Assembly: GCA_007449985.2 (NCBI GenBank)
Contig: VIIQ02000827.1
Span: 372,001 to 436,000 of the forward strand
DNA length: 64,000 nucleotides
From: Desmodesmus armatus
Lineage: Eukaryota; Chlorophyta; Chlorophyceae; Sphaeropleales; Scenedesmaceae
Direction: 5' to 3'
Shown: piece by piece, positions 12,376 through 26,339 of the stretch
Numbering within the stretch: position 1 is the stretch's first letter
Layout of the letters: every line of letters starts with the position of its first letter
Position numbers and translations under genes: made by a program
The notes under the pieces: generated by a model
The model's input: only the letters and a program-made list of their open reading frames with translations
Told to the model about the DNA's origin: nothing
Database searches by the model: none

Positions 12376-13672
12376 GAAGGATGCAGCAGGGCCTGCGCGG
12401 CTGTTGCACATGGGTGCAACAAGGGCCGGGCGGTGGATGCCTTGATCACAGTCATGTAGCAACAGCGTTTGGCAATGAGCCAGTTTTGTTGGGTGTTAGT
12501 GGGCATTCGTGTTGCTTGAGCACCGAGCATTGCGCATGGTAGCACACTGAAGGGTCGACCGGCACTGTCTGGTGACAGCATTGCACTGACGAGGGATGTC
12601 GTGGTGTCTGCATGCACGCAGAGCGCGAGGAGGCGTGATGCGGGTGCCATGCACGGGCGGTCGGCACAGCAGGACTCCCTCTTGGTGTGAAGGAACGCAG
12701 CTGTGTTAGAGTTTGTATGGGTTTGTGCTCTATGGCTTGGGCCGCCAGTCTTGGCCCATTGGTTGTGCCGGCTATGTTGGCGGCTATGTTGTGCGCTTTC
12801 CAGAGCAACCCAGCATGACATGTGCCATATGCATACTGTGGGGAGGTTGGCGTTTTCCTTTGCACAGCACAGCATTTTTAGCATTTGCAGGAGTGCGGCA
12901 GGGTCTTCTGAGATTGTGATCCAGGTGGTCCCACCACAGGTCCCCCACCGGTCATGGTTCTCTACGGTTGGCGGCTTGTGAGCAGGTGGAACTTGTGAGC
13001 AGGTGTTTCAGGGAAGGCTGCTCAGATGACAATGAGGCAGGGCATATGGGACAGCTTGCATGTGTGTGCATGTGTTCAGGGCCTTGTGGTTCTACGGTCA
13101 CGTCTATGGTCATTGTGGGCTGTTGGGTCCGGTTGAGATTTCTGGTGCTGGCAACCGTTGTGTGGTGATTTTGTATGCAATACGTTGTTACAAAGAAAGA
13201 GTTATAAGTGCTGAGCAGTGCTTCCTCACAAACCAGCCAGGTCAGATCACCAGAACAGCAGCACAGCACTAGCCTCCCAGAGTGACTTGATCTGTTTCAG
13301 ACGTGCTGGAAACAAGTCAATGTGCTAAAGGTAGGCTGGTCACGAGGGAACCTCGGAAGGGCTCCTCGGCTCATGAGTTTGGACGGAACGTGACCAGACG
13401 CGTTCTGCAGCCCTGAAAAGACTGCAACGTCATTTGCGATGGTCTCGAACCCATGTTATAGCTTTGCAGCCCCCTGCGCGGCCTGGCATGCTTGCTGCTG
13501 TCTTGGCTTGTCCATCAAACTGTTCAGAGTTTAGCCCCCTCCGGCCCCTGGCTGGTTGCTGGCTGGTTGTCAGACGTACCGCACGTGATTTTGCCTCCTG
13601 CTGGCTGCCCCATCACCCTGCTGTTTTTGCAGCAGTGGGGCGCAAGCAGTTGCAGCAACAGAAGGTGTCAGC
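12376..13672. other. Flippase 3' region and haemoglobin upstream region
   Basis: About 1.3 kb without supported exons. Open frames here are short and lack matching splice partners. No repeat or RNA gene was recognised. Confidence 0.5.
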
Positions 13673-15929
13673 ATGGGCATTTGCAGCTCCAAGGAAGCAG
13701 GGGGCACCAAAGGCACTCCTACAGCCAGCCCAACACCCCCTGAAGAAGCAGCTGCGAAGGTTGAGCAGGCAGCTGTGGGTACCAGCACGGCAGCAGTAGC
13801 AGCAGCGGCAGCAGATGTCACACCAGTTGGTAGAGCGGTGTCTGAGGAGTACCCCAGGACGCCCACCTCCCCGCTCAGGACCAGCGAGGCGGATGACGGC
13901 AAGGTAACTTGGTTGTTACAGAGGGCTTGGCGCCTGGTGCACCTTTGTGCAGAACCCAGCCGACAGGCCAGTGGCATGCCTGTCTGATGTGTAAGACTTC
14001 GCAAGCTGCAGCGCTGCGCCTGCTTGTGCGCGAAGTTGTTTCTGCGGCCTGGTTTGCGCCACGCCTTGGCGAGTGCAGGATTGCCAGCATCCCGGTGCAC
14101 TGGCAACGATGCCCACAGACCTTGAGTGCCTCAAAGCTACTCTCGAGCGGCATGTGCGTGCGCTGCGTGAAAACGGCGTGCGGCCCATGGTTATGCTGCT
14201 TGTCAGCGTGTTGCTGCGTGATTTGCTCAATGCCGTCTTCTGTGTGTGTGCGCAGGTACACACGTATAGCTCAACTGAAAAACCGGTCAGGAGTGCCATG
14301 CGGCCCTCAATGGAGGGCAGGTGAGTCCTGGCTGGGGTTGAGCTCAGCAGCCGGTGTATGCGTGTGCAAGTGGGGTTGCAGCTTCTTTATGTGCACGCAA
14401 GAGTAGATACTGCTTGCGTGTTTCACATTGGCTGGCGCCGCAGTGCATCAAGCCCAGGCTTGGCAGTGGGGTGTAAGCAAAAGCAGTCTGTCGGCAAGCT
14501 CTTGACAGGGTATGGCAAGAGCTAATGCTGTCTGCCCCACTATGCTTGGGTCTTGGCCTGGTCAGCTTGGGCATAGTATTATGGCGAACATGTCCGCACT
14601 TACAAGCGGCGCGGGAGTGGTTTATGCAAAAGTGCTCATGCGATTTTTGTGCTGCAGGTCACCAGGGCAGTTCAGTAGAAAGAGCTCCAGCGGCCTGTCA
14701 TCTGTAGGCTTCAATGTGAACATCAATGCACCTGACGCAGGTGATTGCTGTGCGAGGCGAGCATGTTCTGGTTGGGGCGGTTGGTTGGTGAGAGTATGTG
14801 CTGCAGCTGCTGGGCATGCCCGTGCTGGTGTTGTCCTGCAGTTGTCCTGCAGTTCCGTCACAGCACGCATGCCGCATAAAATTGCTTACTGCTGTGTGCA
14901 TGTGTTGGGAGTGTGTCTTCAAGGAACCCTACAATCTAAAACTCTGCTGACATTGATGCTTGATGCATGATGTCTGTCTCTGCACACTGCCCCTGCAGAA
15001 AGCAGCACGAGTTCCTTTGCGGGGGCAACAGCATCAGCCTCAAAAAGATAGTGGACATGTTCTACGACAAGGTCCTGGCAGATGCTGACCTGTCCCCCTT
15101 CTTTGAGAATATCGACATGGCAAAGCTGAAGAAGCATCAGGTGCGCAGTGCAGCAGGTTCGCAGGCGGCAGCTTGCTTGCAGGCTTGTTTTTGGAAGTTT
15201 GAGCACTGAGCGTCTCGACACAGTCCGACAGGCATGCAGTGTCAGCTCTGTTGCTGCCTGGTCCATAGCGTGGGTTGCATCCTGCAGGCAGCAGTTGTGC
15301 CAGCTGCTGCATGGAAGTGCTGATGGGCTGAAGCAGTCAGCACAAGTCAAGTTCAAGTGAGCTCGCTTTGGCTGTTGGTTGTGCACAGGTGCGCTTCATG
15401 GGTTTGGCGTTTGGCGGCAAGGACCTGGTGTTTGAGGAGGACCCCAACCTCAACCTGCGCAAGGTGCACTACCGCCTCATACGGGACAAGGGCCTGAGCC
15501 TGGTGAGCAATGGACGGGGCGCAGCAGACGTTGAAGTGTCAGAGCAACACAGCAGGGCCAGCTCACATGCAGCAGCAACCCAAACCATGGCTGTGGCTGG
15601 CCTTTGCATCATGTTTGATACTTTTTGAGATCGCAGATGCGCCAACATGAGTTGGGGGAAGGCTCTGAGAGAGGAGCTGAGTAGTGTTTGTTCTGTGCTT
15701 GCTGCAGGACCACTGGCAGAAGTTTGTGGGGCTCTTTGAGAAGACGCTCAACCAGCTGGAGAAGGAGATCCCAGAGGAGACGCGGCAGGCAGCCAAGCGC
15801 TCAATACATGCCACCAAGCACTACTTTGTGCCGATTGGGCAGGAGACAGAGTACACCAACAGCAGCATCGCATCCCTGCCTGTCGGGGAGGCCAACGATG
15901 CTGAGCAGCAGCCACAGGTGGCAGCGTGA
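13673..15929 (+). CDS. Truncated haemoglobin (group I, 2-on-2 globin) with N-terminal extension
   Basis: Truncated haemoglobins bind haem and handle O2 or NO; green algae carry many. Exons: 13673-13903, 14256-14320, 14658 to about 14703 or 14740, about 15003-15140, 15389-15502 and 15708-15929. The globin core lies in the last three exons: helix B VDMFYDKVLADADLSPFF with the Phe-Tyr B9/B10 pair, DMAKLKKHQ before helix E, FMGLAFGGKD, and LRKVHYRLIRDKGLS with the likely proximal His (F8). Upstream lies an extension of about 115 residues starting MGICSSK, which fits N-myristoylation at Gly2 and S-acylation at Cys5, followed by an Ala/Thr/Pro-rich stretch. The obvious donor at 14741 leaves phase 1, which does not fit the globin frame. 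A donor at 14704 with exon 4 from 15003 gives a closed 271-aa model. That junction needs transcript support. Confidence 0.9.
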
Positions 15930-16773
15930 GAGTTGGCGGGAGCAGCTGCACAGCAGTGTTGCTGACTTTCTTCGTTTGGCTGCATGCCTTGGCAGGCGTG
16001 CCACACATGGCACGCCCCTGCGCGCCCTGCGCGGCATGGGCTTTGTGGTTGCTGTTTGTATGTGCTGCCTTGCTATTGTTGCTTTGCTAGCCAGCAACAG
16101 CTGCAGTAGGTGCGCATGAAGTCAAGAGGCTGTTGCGGCTGCTTCGCTGCCGGATGTTGCTAACGACCTGTACTGTATGTTGTATGCTGACGTGTGGTAC
16201 CCTTTTGGGGGCCGCTACATCACCGTGACCAGGCACGGAGCCCCAAACTAGGCCTTTGAGGGGCTCGCGGTGGTTATGCCGGACCCGGTGTGTCCATGTT
16301 ATGTTGACGCTGGAATCATGGCCGGTTGTTGGGGATATACAGTAGAAATTTGAATGACCTGTCTCGTATCGTGATGGTGAATTTACTGGTTGCCTGTCAG
16401 GTGTGCAGGGTTGTGCACAAGTACTGGAAGTTGTGGGATGACCAGTCACCGCCGGTACATGGTGTTGGGTCAGCCTCTTTGGTGGGCATTGAACGTGCCG
16501 CCACCTACCAGTGACTGCCACTTTGACTGCCCCGTGCAATGCTGTGTCTTGAGCAGACCATGTACACTACAATGTTTTGCCCCTTGATCAACTTCCTCAA
16601 ACCTGGCGCCTTACGACACTCAGACGTCGGCATGACCAATCGGCGCACCATCGGCATTACGTAATTTGCAGTTTGAATTGCTACTAACCGACAGCACAAC
16701 GTTGTTGTTTTATGTCCTGAAGGTCCCTTCACGGTTATTTCAATCAATAAGAGTCACAAGCCAAAACGAAGTC
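15930..16773. other. Haemoglobin 3' region and upstream region of Cys-rich gene
   Basis: About 840 bp in which I see no supported coding exon, RNA gene or clear repeat. Confidence 0.5.
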
Positions 16774-19463
16774 ATGTCTCGCAGGGCAGCGCTCGTGGCC
16801 CTATGCGTGGCGCTTCTGTGCATCGACCCTGCCATAGCAGTCCCGGACAGGTGTAGCTTCCCAAGACGTTCCCTTCTGCAGCCGGGGGCTGTCACTGCCG
16901 TTGCCACTGCCACAGCCGTGGCTAAAGCGGGAAACCCCGACAGCAGCAGCACCGGTGACTGGCTGGCTCATCAGGTCATCACCAAGCAGGCTGAGCAAAG
17001 ATATGTGAAAGATCGAATTTTCGAGGCTTTACTGAACCGTACGTTGCTGCGCTGCAGTGCCTGTGGACCCCAACAGCCACAACCATGGCCTCTGCTGTAG
17101 CAGTTGCCACCAGTTCTGGAAGCGTTGCAACCGCCACGGCATCGGCCACGGCATCGGCCACGGCAACGGCCACCGCGACTGCCTCAGCAACCGCCACCAT
17201 AACAGAAAAGGCGACAGTTCCTGCAGGCACATGCACACTCAATCCTTCTTATTTCTTCAGTCTGCAGGCTGGGGGCCAAGGGCCTAGCCAAGACAGTGAA
17301 AAGTAAGGGCGCAGAGGCTCAGCACAGACTGCTGCAGTGCAGCATGCTTGCTAGACATCCACATCCTGCAGTCATTCTTGCATGCTGCCTTCACTCCGTG
17401 GTGCTGCGGGCAATTTGCTGGCTTGGTCAGCACGTGCTGGTGTCCTCGGCGATGTGCTGGCTTGGTCAGCACGTGCTGGTGTGCTGGGCTATAAGCTGCT
17501 GCTCTGCTGACCAGTGGCTCTGCCTGCCTATGTGTTGCTTGCAGGCTGCTGTTGCAAATCACTGCCATGCGCTATGCCTGCACCAACCACACAGCTGAGT
17601 CACACTGCTCAATGGACCAGCCCAACTGGTGTGTGTGGCAGGATGAAGGCAAGCAAGGCAAGGGGCAGTGCCTGCTGCAGTTTGGTGACGCCGATTTTGT
17701 GCATTTTCTCATGTGGAGTGGAACCAGGCTTCCCTGCGCTGGCTCCAAGGTGTCCCAGGTTGTGGAGTGCAGCTTCCAGGTGTCCAGTGCAGACTGCATC
17801 ACGAATGGGTGTCAGTGGACGGAGGGTGCATGCTACCCTAAGTGGTATGCTGGCATCTTGACGAAGCCCAAGCCTCTGGCCAGTTTCAAGCGACAGGTGG
17901 GGTATGCAGGACAGCCCTTGGCAAGTGCTTGCCTGCCAGCTAGCTGACAGATGTTGCGCAGGCATGCAGGGACCACACTTATGCAGTCTGTGCCGCCAAG
18001 ACAAAGGCAGCAACCATCCCAACCGCCGGCACATCCTGTGGCTCAAATACTATGCTAGTAGCCAACCTGCCGATGTTGCTAGTTGACGGGACATACTTTT
18101 GAATGATATCTTTCAACACGCTAAGGTTGTTCTGGTGTGTCATGCTGTGCAGGTGCATGTGGCCGATCCTGAGGTCTGGGGCTCCTGTGTGGCCACCGAC
18201 ATGTACAGGCAATACAGCAGCATCTGCAACCACCAGACGCAGGACGCCTGCAGGAAGGACCCTGCAGGTTGCATCTTCCTTACAGAATACGAAACTGAGG
18301 TAAGTTGACGCTGGTTCGATTAAGAACAATCAGACTTTGGCCAGGCGGCACTGCATTGGGCCAATGTTGCTATGGCCGTCGTAATCATGCTTGCACTGAA
18401 GAAGCCTCCTGCATCGGCTGTCAATGAAGCTGGGGATATGCTGATTGCTTGCGCTGCCTGCCGTGTCTACAGGTGGCCCAGAATCCCTTGAATTTCAGTA
18501 AGTTCCCATAGCAAGGTCATCAGCTGTGCTGGGTCATTCATTGCGCACAACAGTGCTGGCTGGCACCTTCCATTGCTCATCATGACAGGACACACCATGA
18601 TGATCAAACACATGACAGTCAGTGTTGTATATGGCCTTCTTGTTATGGTTCCCTGAGAACAGGTCTATACGCTACGTGTACATGCTGTGCTGAGCAACGC
18701 ACTCCTTGCTGCCGCAGGCAAGCCGTGCATGATCTCCAGTTCCAGGTTCCCCCTGGAGAGCGTCTTTTTGGGCGGGACTGCCAGCAGGTTTGCCTCCGCT
18801 GTCATGGATGCACAGATGAGATGCAGGATGACCACCAATAACGAGGCGTGCAAGGCCAACACAACATCCCTGAACAGCAATGTCCTGCAGTCTGCATTGG
18901 CCTACTCGGCCTCTACAACTGTGGCTGTCGCTCCGTCCAGTCCTGCACCTGGAGGCGCTGTTACTGGACCTGACCTCACCGCAAGCTGGGGCCTGCCTGG
19001 GTTCATGCAGTTACCACTTGCCACACGCCCACCGAACCATCATGATGCAGCTGGTCAAGTCCCTGCAAGTCCCACACAGGACGATGTTCATCAACCTCAC
19101 ACTGGCACCGCTGGCACCACTGTGGTTGGGGCAGGCATCAACGTCCCCATCATGCAGGTCAAGCCGCCAGCCCTGCCGACCCTGCCAACTTTATCCCTAC
19201 CGACTGGAATATCAGCATCCAGCGGTGGGTCCGTTGCAGCATCTGCAAGCGCGTCAGCACGTACGGGGCTGATTTCAGCAGGAGACACTTTCAAAGGTCC
19301 TGCAGTGGCGGGCACATTGCTGAAGCCCATCCGCGGCTCCGAATGGTTTGCGAGCGACTTGTTTGGCATAGCCGAGGCGACGTATGTGCCAGGCAAGGCC
19401 AACTATCCTGGCACCAAGGCAGCACTATCCAGCCTCAAAATTCTGTTGCGTCGCAAGCCCTGA
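16774..19463 (+). CDS. Secreted Cys-rich protein with Ala/Thr-rich linker
   Basis: Family not recognised. Seven exons close to 610 aa: 16774-17038, 17101-17302, 17545-17896, 17962-18057, 18153-18299, 18473-18497 and 18718-19463. It starts with a typical signal peptide (MSRRAALVALCVALLC..AIA). An Ala/Thr/Ser repeat linker follows in exon 2. Exons 3-7 then carry spaced cysteines with Asn, Gln and Trp (such as RYACTNHTAESHCSMDQPNW, ADCITNGCQW, SICNHQTQDACRK), resembling the small Cys-rich extracellular modules common in volvocalean algae. The C-terminal 200 residues are Pro/Thr/Ala/Ser-rich and lack cysteine. A secreted or wall-associated role is inferred. Exon 6 is only 25 bp but restores the phase. 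The start of exon 2 is chosen to keep phase, and the donor of exon 4 (18057) is the least certain. Part of the gene is duplicated at 21467-22406. Confidence 0.72.
17416..17482 (+). repeat. Intronic repeat, 28 bp x2
   Basis: A 28-bp unit containing GGTCAGCACGTGCTGG occurs at 17416-17443 and 17455-17482 in the intron between exons 2 and 3 of the Cys-rich gene. The same pair recurs in the duplicated fragment at 22006-22072. Confidence 0.85.
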
Positions 19464-21326
19464 GAAGGGCGGCCAGGCGGTTGGCCACACACTGTCCCAT
19501 GGGCTCAGACCCCAGCGTCAGGGCAGCTGTACTGCAATGAACGAAGCCGAGCAGCCCGGCTCAGGCTGAGCCGCCACAGCGGACAGGTTGTCTTTGGCCA
19601 GGCCATTGTTGGGTACTGTTGGTTGCGCGGGGAACCCTTCGAGGGCATGCATGGCATAATGTCGGCTGCCAGAGCCGTGGCTGCCAACCCATTAAAAGTG
19701 GCATCTCACCGAGGTTTGGTGTCAACTTGTTGGACAGCTTTGCTGCTGGTGGTGACCCCGTATTTATGGCACTGCATAACTCATGCTCACGGCCGTGTTG
19801 TCCTGCACTGAACAGAGGCATCTTGAACTATTTGTGATTGTAGCGCTTGTATTTATGAGCCTCAAATCGCCCTGTCTAGCCGACCTGTCTATTTGATTGC
19901 AATTGAGCGACTGCCACTGTCTGAGACGCTGTCTCCGATACTCTGAGAGGGACCCCTTCAGCAACAAAAAGATTGGGGTGAGTGCCACTCACTCATCATG
20001 AGTGGTTGTTGGTAACTGCAATTGGGTTGGAGGTAACAGATAAGCTCCGTTGAATGGAAGGCCTCCTGGGTCCAAGTTCACAACCCATCGCACAAACATG
20101 CCTCTGCAGCTGCCACACATGCCCGGTGTTGTGCTGAATGCCCATCGCACGTGAGCTGTGTTCATTGTGCTGAGGGGTGGTGACCACCCCAGGTGATCTA
20201 GGCTAGCACCTTAGAGCAGCTGCCACCAGCTGTGCCAGGCCCAGTGGGCCTGGGCTAGCCTAGCCTAGCCTGAGGCACTCGGAGGTCCTTCATCTGCCTG
20301 TTTCCACAAACCACCCTGCAGTCCGACTGCAGTCCCTGCAGTGACGGTCAGCCACCTACCACACAACCAGCCACTTCAACCTGGTTACAACTCAGTGCTT
20401 GATACAACACTACTAGTAGTAGCACGCTGGAAGTGGCAACACATGACATGCGGCACATTTGAGGCAAATGGCTTGCCAGCACCATCACTGGAGGCATTCA
20501 ACCTGACAAGGTGCACTGCACACATGCAGGTTCTGAGCCTCAGAACCAGAGCCTCAGCCCAGGCTGGGCAAAGCGACGCGTCAATGCTTCCAGCAAGACC
20601 CAGCTTCGCAGGTACCACCAAAAGCATCACAGTGAAGCTCGCACAAAAGCTGTTGGCACTGACTGTCAGTCACATGCCACAACACTGCACCTGCTCAGGC
20701 GCGCACACAAGACAAAGCATGAAGCTCATGCGCCGGCACATATGTCAATTGCTGCAACAGCTGCACCCAACAGCTGCACCGAATTCATATCAATCCTTTC
20801 CTATACCCTGACAAAAATCCAAAGGGTGCTGCGTCTGAGACCCAGGTGTGCCAAAGCACACCCACAGGCCAGGGTTGGTTGGTTGGAGACAGCGTGCACG
20901 GGGGCTGCTTCTGCCACAAAAATACCTCTGCGCGTCCCTGCTTAGCTGCTGCAGCGTGGTTTTTTCCAGCCTGAGAGCTACTATTGTCATGACAGGCTGA
21001 GATCAGCTGTATTTGGGCCGCCGCTCTTGAAGTCACTTTCTCAGAAAGGCAGTGCCTGCTGTAGTTGGGCAGCGAGAATGAGGGTGTCGCTGCTTTGCAG
21101 GCTCAGCAGCCGACTTAACAGTTTGTTGGTCAATGCTGCGGTGGGCTGCACTTTCATAACTCATAACTAGCGGCTAGTTGTGTGGCCCACAGTAGTACAG
21201 CTTGAGGGCCCACTGCACAGTCGACCAGGGTTGGCAGCTTGACAATGCCGCAGCATGACAGAATACAAGCGTGTACCGAGAAGAGCGCAAGGCAGAGTGC
21301 AGGATCGCCCGGGTTCATCCCTGATT
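19464..21326. other. Intergenic, non-coding, with palindrome cluster
   Basis: About 1.9 kb between the Cys-rich gene and the composite repeat. Open frames here lack splice partners and family motifs. The only structure I see is the palindrome cluster at 20174-20263. Confidence 0.5.
20174..20263. repeat. Cluster of three palindromes / nested hairpin
   Basis: A 17-bp perfect palindrome (GGGGTGGT-G-ACCACCCC, 20174-20190) is followed by an arm CTAGGCTAGC at 20198-20207 that pairs with GCTAGCCTAG at 20254-20263. Just inside that right arm is a 19-bp palindrome (CCAGGCCCA-G-TGGGCCTGG, 20235-20253). No flanking target duplication was recognised. Confidence 0.75.
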
Positions 21327-21468
21327 CATCATGACACAGGGAACTGCAGGATTTCGGCTGCAGTAAGCCAGCCTGACATCCCATAGCACCACTCAGTAGC
21401 TGAGACCCAGGGTCTCAAAGGGCTTCCCTATGTAGGTTGAGTGTATACACTATCTGTTACATACAATG
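21327..21468 (+). repeat. Left direct repeat of composite element
   Basis: Homologous to 22411-22537 in the same orientation. It ends in CAATGCA, whose last bases overlap the start of the captured fragment. Confidence 0.7.
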
Positions 21469-22406
21469 CAGCCGGGGGCTGTCACTGCCGTTGCCACTGC
21501 CACAGCCGTGGCTAAAGCGGGAAACCCCGACAGCAGCAGCACCGGTGACTGGCTGGCTCATCAGGTCATCACCAAGCAGGCTGAGCAAAGATATGTGAAA
21601 GATCGAATTTTCGAGGCTTTACTGAACCGTACGTTGCTGCGCTGCAGTGCCTGTGGACCCCAACAGCCACAACCATGGCCTCTGCTGTAGCAGTTGCCAC
21701 CAGTTCTGGAAGCGTTGCAACCGCCACGGCATCGGCCACGGCATCGGCCACGGCAACGGCCACCGCGACTGCCTCAGCAACCGCCACCATAACAGAAAAG
21801 GCGACAGTTCCTGCAGGCACATGCACACTCAATCCTTCTTATTTCTTCAGTCTGCAGGCTGGGGGCCAAGGGCCTAGCCAAGACAGTGAAAAGTAAGGGC
21901 GCAGAGGCTCAGCACAGACTGCTGCAGTGCAGCATGCTTGCTAGACATCCACATCCTGCAGTCATTCTTGCATGCTGCCTTCACTCCGTGGTGCTGCGGG
22001 CAATTTGCTGGCTTGGTCAGCACGTGCTGGTGTCCTCGGCGATGTGCTGGCTTGGTCAGCACGTGCTGGTGTGCTGGGCTATAAGCTGCTGCTCTGCTGA
22101 CCAGTGGCTCTGCCTGCCTATGTGTTGCTTGCAGGCTGCTGTTGCAAATCACTGCCATGCGCTATGCCTGCACCAACCACACAGCTGAGTCACACTGCTC
22201 AATGGACCAGCCCAACTGTGAGACAGTGCCCGGAACCGGGGAGGTAGCAAGATTTCCTGTGGAGACACTGGTGTGTGTGGCAGGATGAAGGCAAGCAAGG
22301 CAAGGGGCAGTGCCTGCTGCAGTTTGGTGACGCCGATTTTGTGCATTTTCTCATGTGGAGTGGAACCAGGCTTCCCTGCGCTGGCTCCAAGGTGTCCCAG
22401 GTTGTG
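21467..22406 (+). pseudogene. Duplicated fragment of the secreted Cys-rich gene
   Basis: This matches 16877-17764 essentially base for base: offset 4590 up to 22218, and 4642 after a 52-bp insertion at 22219-22270. It includes the end of exon 1 without the signal peptide, intron 1, exon 2, intron 2 and the first part of exon 3. It then stops abruptly after the sequence ending CCCAGGTTGTG. The insertion breaks the exon 3 frame (a TGA follows shortly), and no downstream exons are present, so it cannot make the parent protein. Near-identity of introns and exons indicates a recent copy, or gene conversion. Confidence 0.9.
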
Positions 22407-22410
22407 CAGT

Positions 22411-22537
22411 CATCAAGTCACATGAAACTGCAGGATTTTGGCTGCAGTAAGCCAGCCTGACATCCCAGAGTCCCACTCAGTAGCTAAAACCCAGGTCCTC
22501 AACGGCGTTTCCCTACACTATCTGTTACATCAATGCA
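22411..22537 (+). repeat. Right direct repeat of composite element
   Basis: Homologous to 21327-21468 and begins 4 bp after the captured fragment ends. Confidence 0.7.
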
Positions 22538-23248
22538 AATGAGGAGGATGTCGGAACGTCTGTGACCACCAGATAGTAGAGGGGTGTGGCAAAGGCCGAC
22601 CCAACCAACATCAGCCCCGAGTCAACACATGCCCTGCGTCAGAGTCAAGAACACACCACCCTACACACCCTGCAAACCCCTCTGTGCCCCCTGCCTACAC
22701 CAGGACTGACCCACAAGCCCCAGCATGCATCCAGTGCACTAGGGTGCACCAAAAAGGGCTGTAGCCCAGCACAGAACATTTCAAAACACAAAAGACAGTT
22801 GGGTAACACTGTTATGACAGTGCTTGGCCGCCTGCGCACACTCAAAACGCAGCAGCATGTGCTGCCGCCAGCTGCACAACTCTAAAGAATCCTGGGCATG
22901 CCCCAACAAATACGCTCACTCGCGTGCCAGCACACAGCAGACACGCCTAGACAGTCACTCCTGCACTGCTGCTCATCAGGTGCAAGGGCAGCTGCATGTG
23001 GGTGCAGCATGCACGTGAGAAAGGACTGTATTCAGGCCATGCTGCTGCGCATGGTGGGACAACCTGCTCTCAACTAACACAGCGACGCACCCAACACTCC
23101 CTACCAGCACTAGCTTGCACTGTCAGCTCACGCCAGCCACAGCACAGCACCTGTGCTGGGGTGTCGTTGCACCGTGCTCGTGTTGGTCTGCCAACCTGCT
23201 GCTATACGCTGCTGCGACATACAAATGACACCAGCTGCTGCTGCTGCA
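22538..23248. other. Intergenic region downstream of HEMC
   Basis: About 700 bp without supported exons. It should include the HEMC 3' UTR (minus strand), but no TGTAA was seen on that strand close to the stop. Confidence 0.5.

Positions 23249-26339
<3,091 letters not shown>

Larger units (their letters stand above)
21327..22537. mobile_element. Composite element: direct repeats flanking a captured gene fragment
   Basis: Two related direct repeats of about 125-140 bp (21327-21468 and 22411-22537) share AACTGCAGGATTT, GGCTGCAGTAAGCCAGCCTG, CCACTCAGTAGCT and a closing ACTATCTGTTACAT..CAATGCA. They differ by scattered changes and an indel of roughly 20 bp. Exactly between them sits a copy of part of the Cys-rich gene, introns included. 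This suggests DNA-level capture by a non-autonomous element rather than retroposition. No transposase, reverse transcriptase or clear target-site duplication is visible, so the element class is unknown. Confidence 0.6.

Noticed and set aside
17058..17287. Gly/His/Cys-rich frame as the main product of exon 2 of the Cys-rich gene
   Set aside because: It ends in TAG before the next exon and cannot join in phase. The Ala/Thr frame gives a closed 610-codon model. Kept only as a finding about alternative splicing.
20341..20811. 156-codon open frame upstream of the composite repeat
   Set aside because: The start is not ATG, no motif is visible, and a second overlapping frame is open over the same region; probably chance.
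21342..22540. LTR retrotransposon
   Set aside because: The flanking direct repeats resemble short LTRs, but there is no reverse transcriptase, integrase, primer-binding site or polypurine tract, and the captured piece keeps introns.
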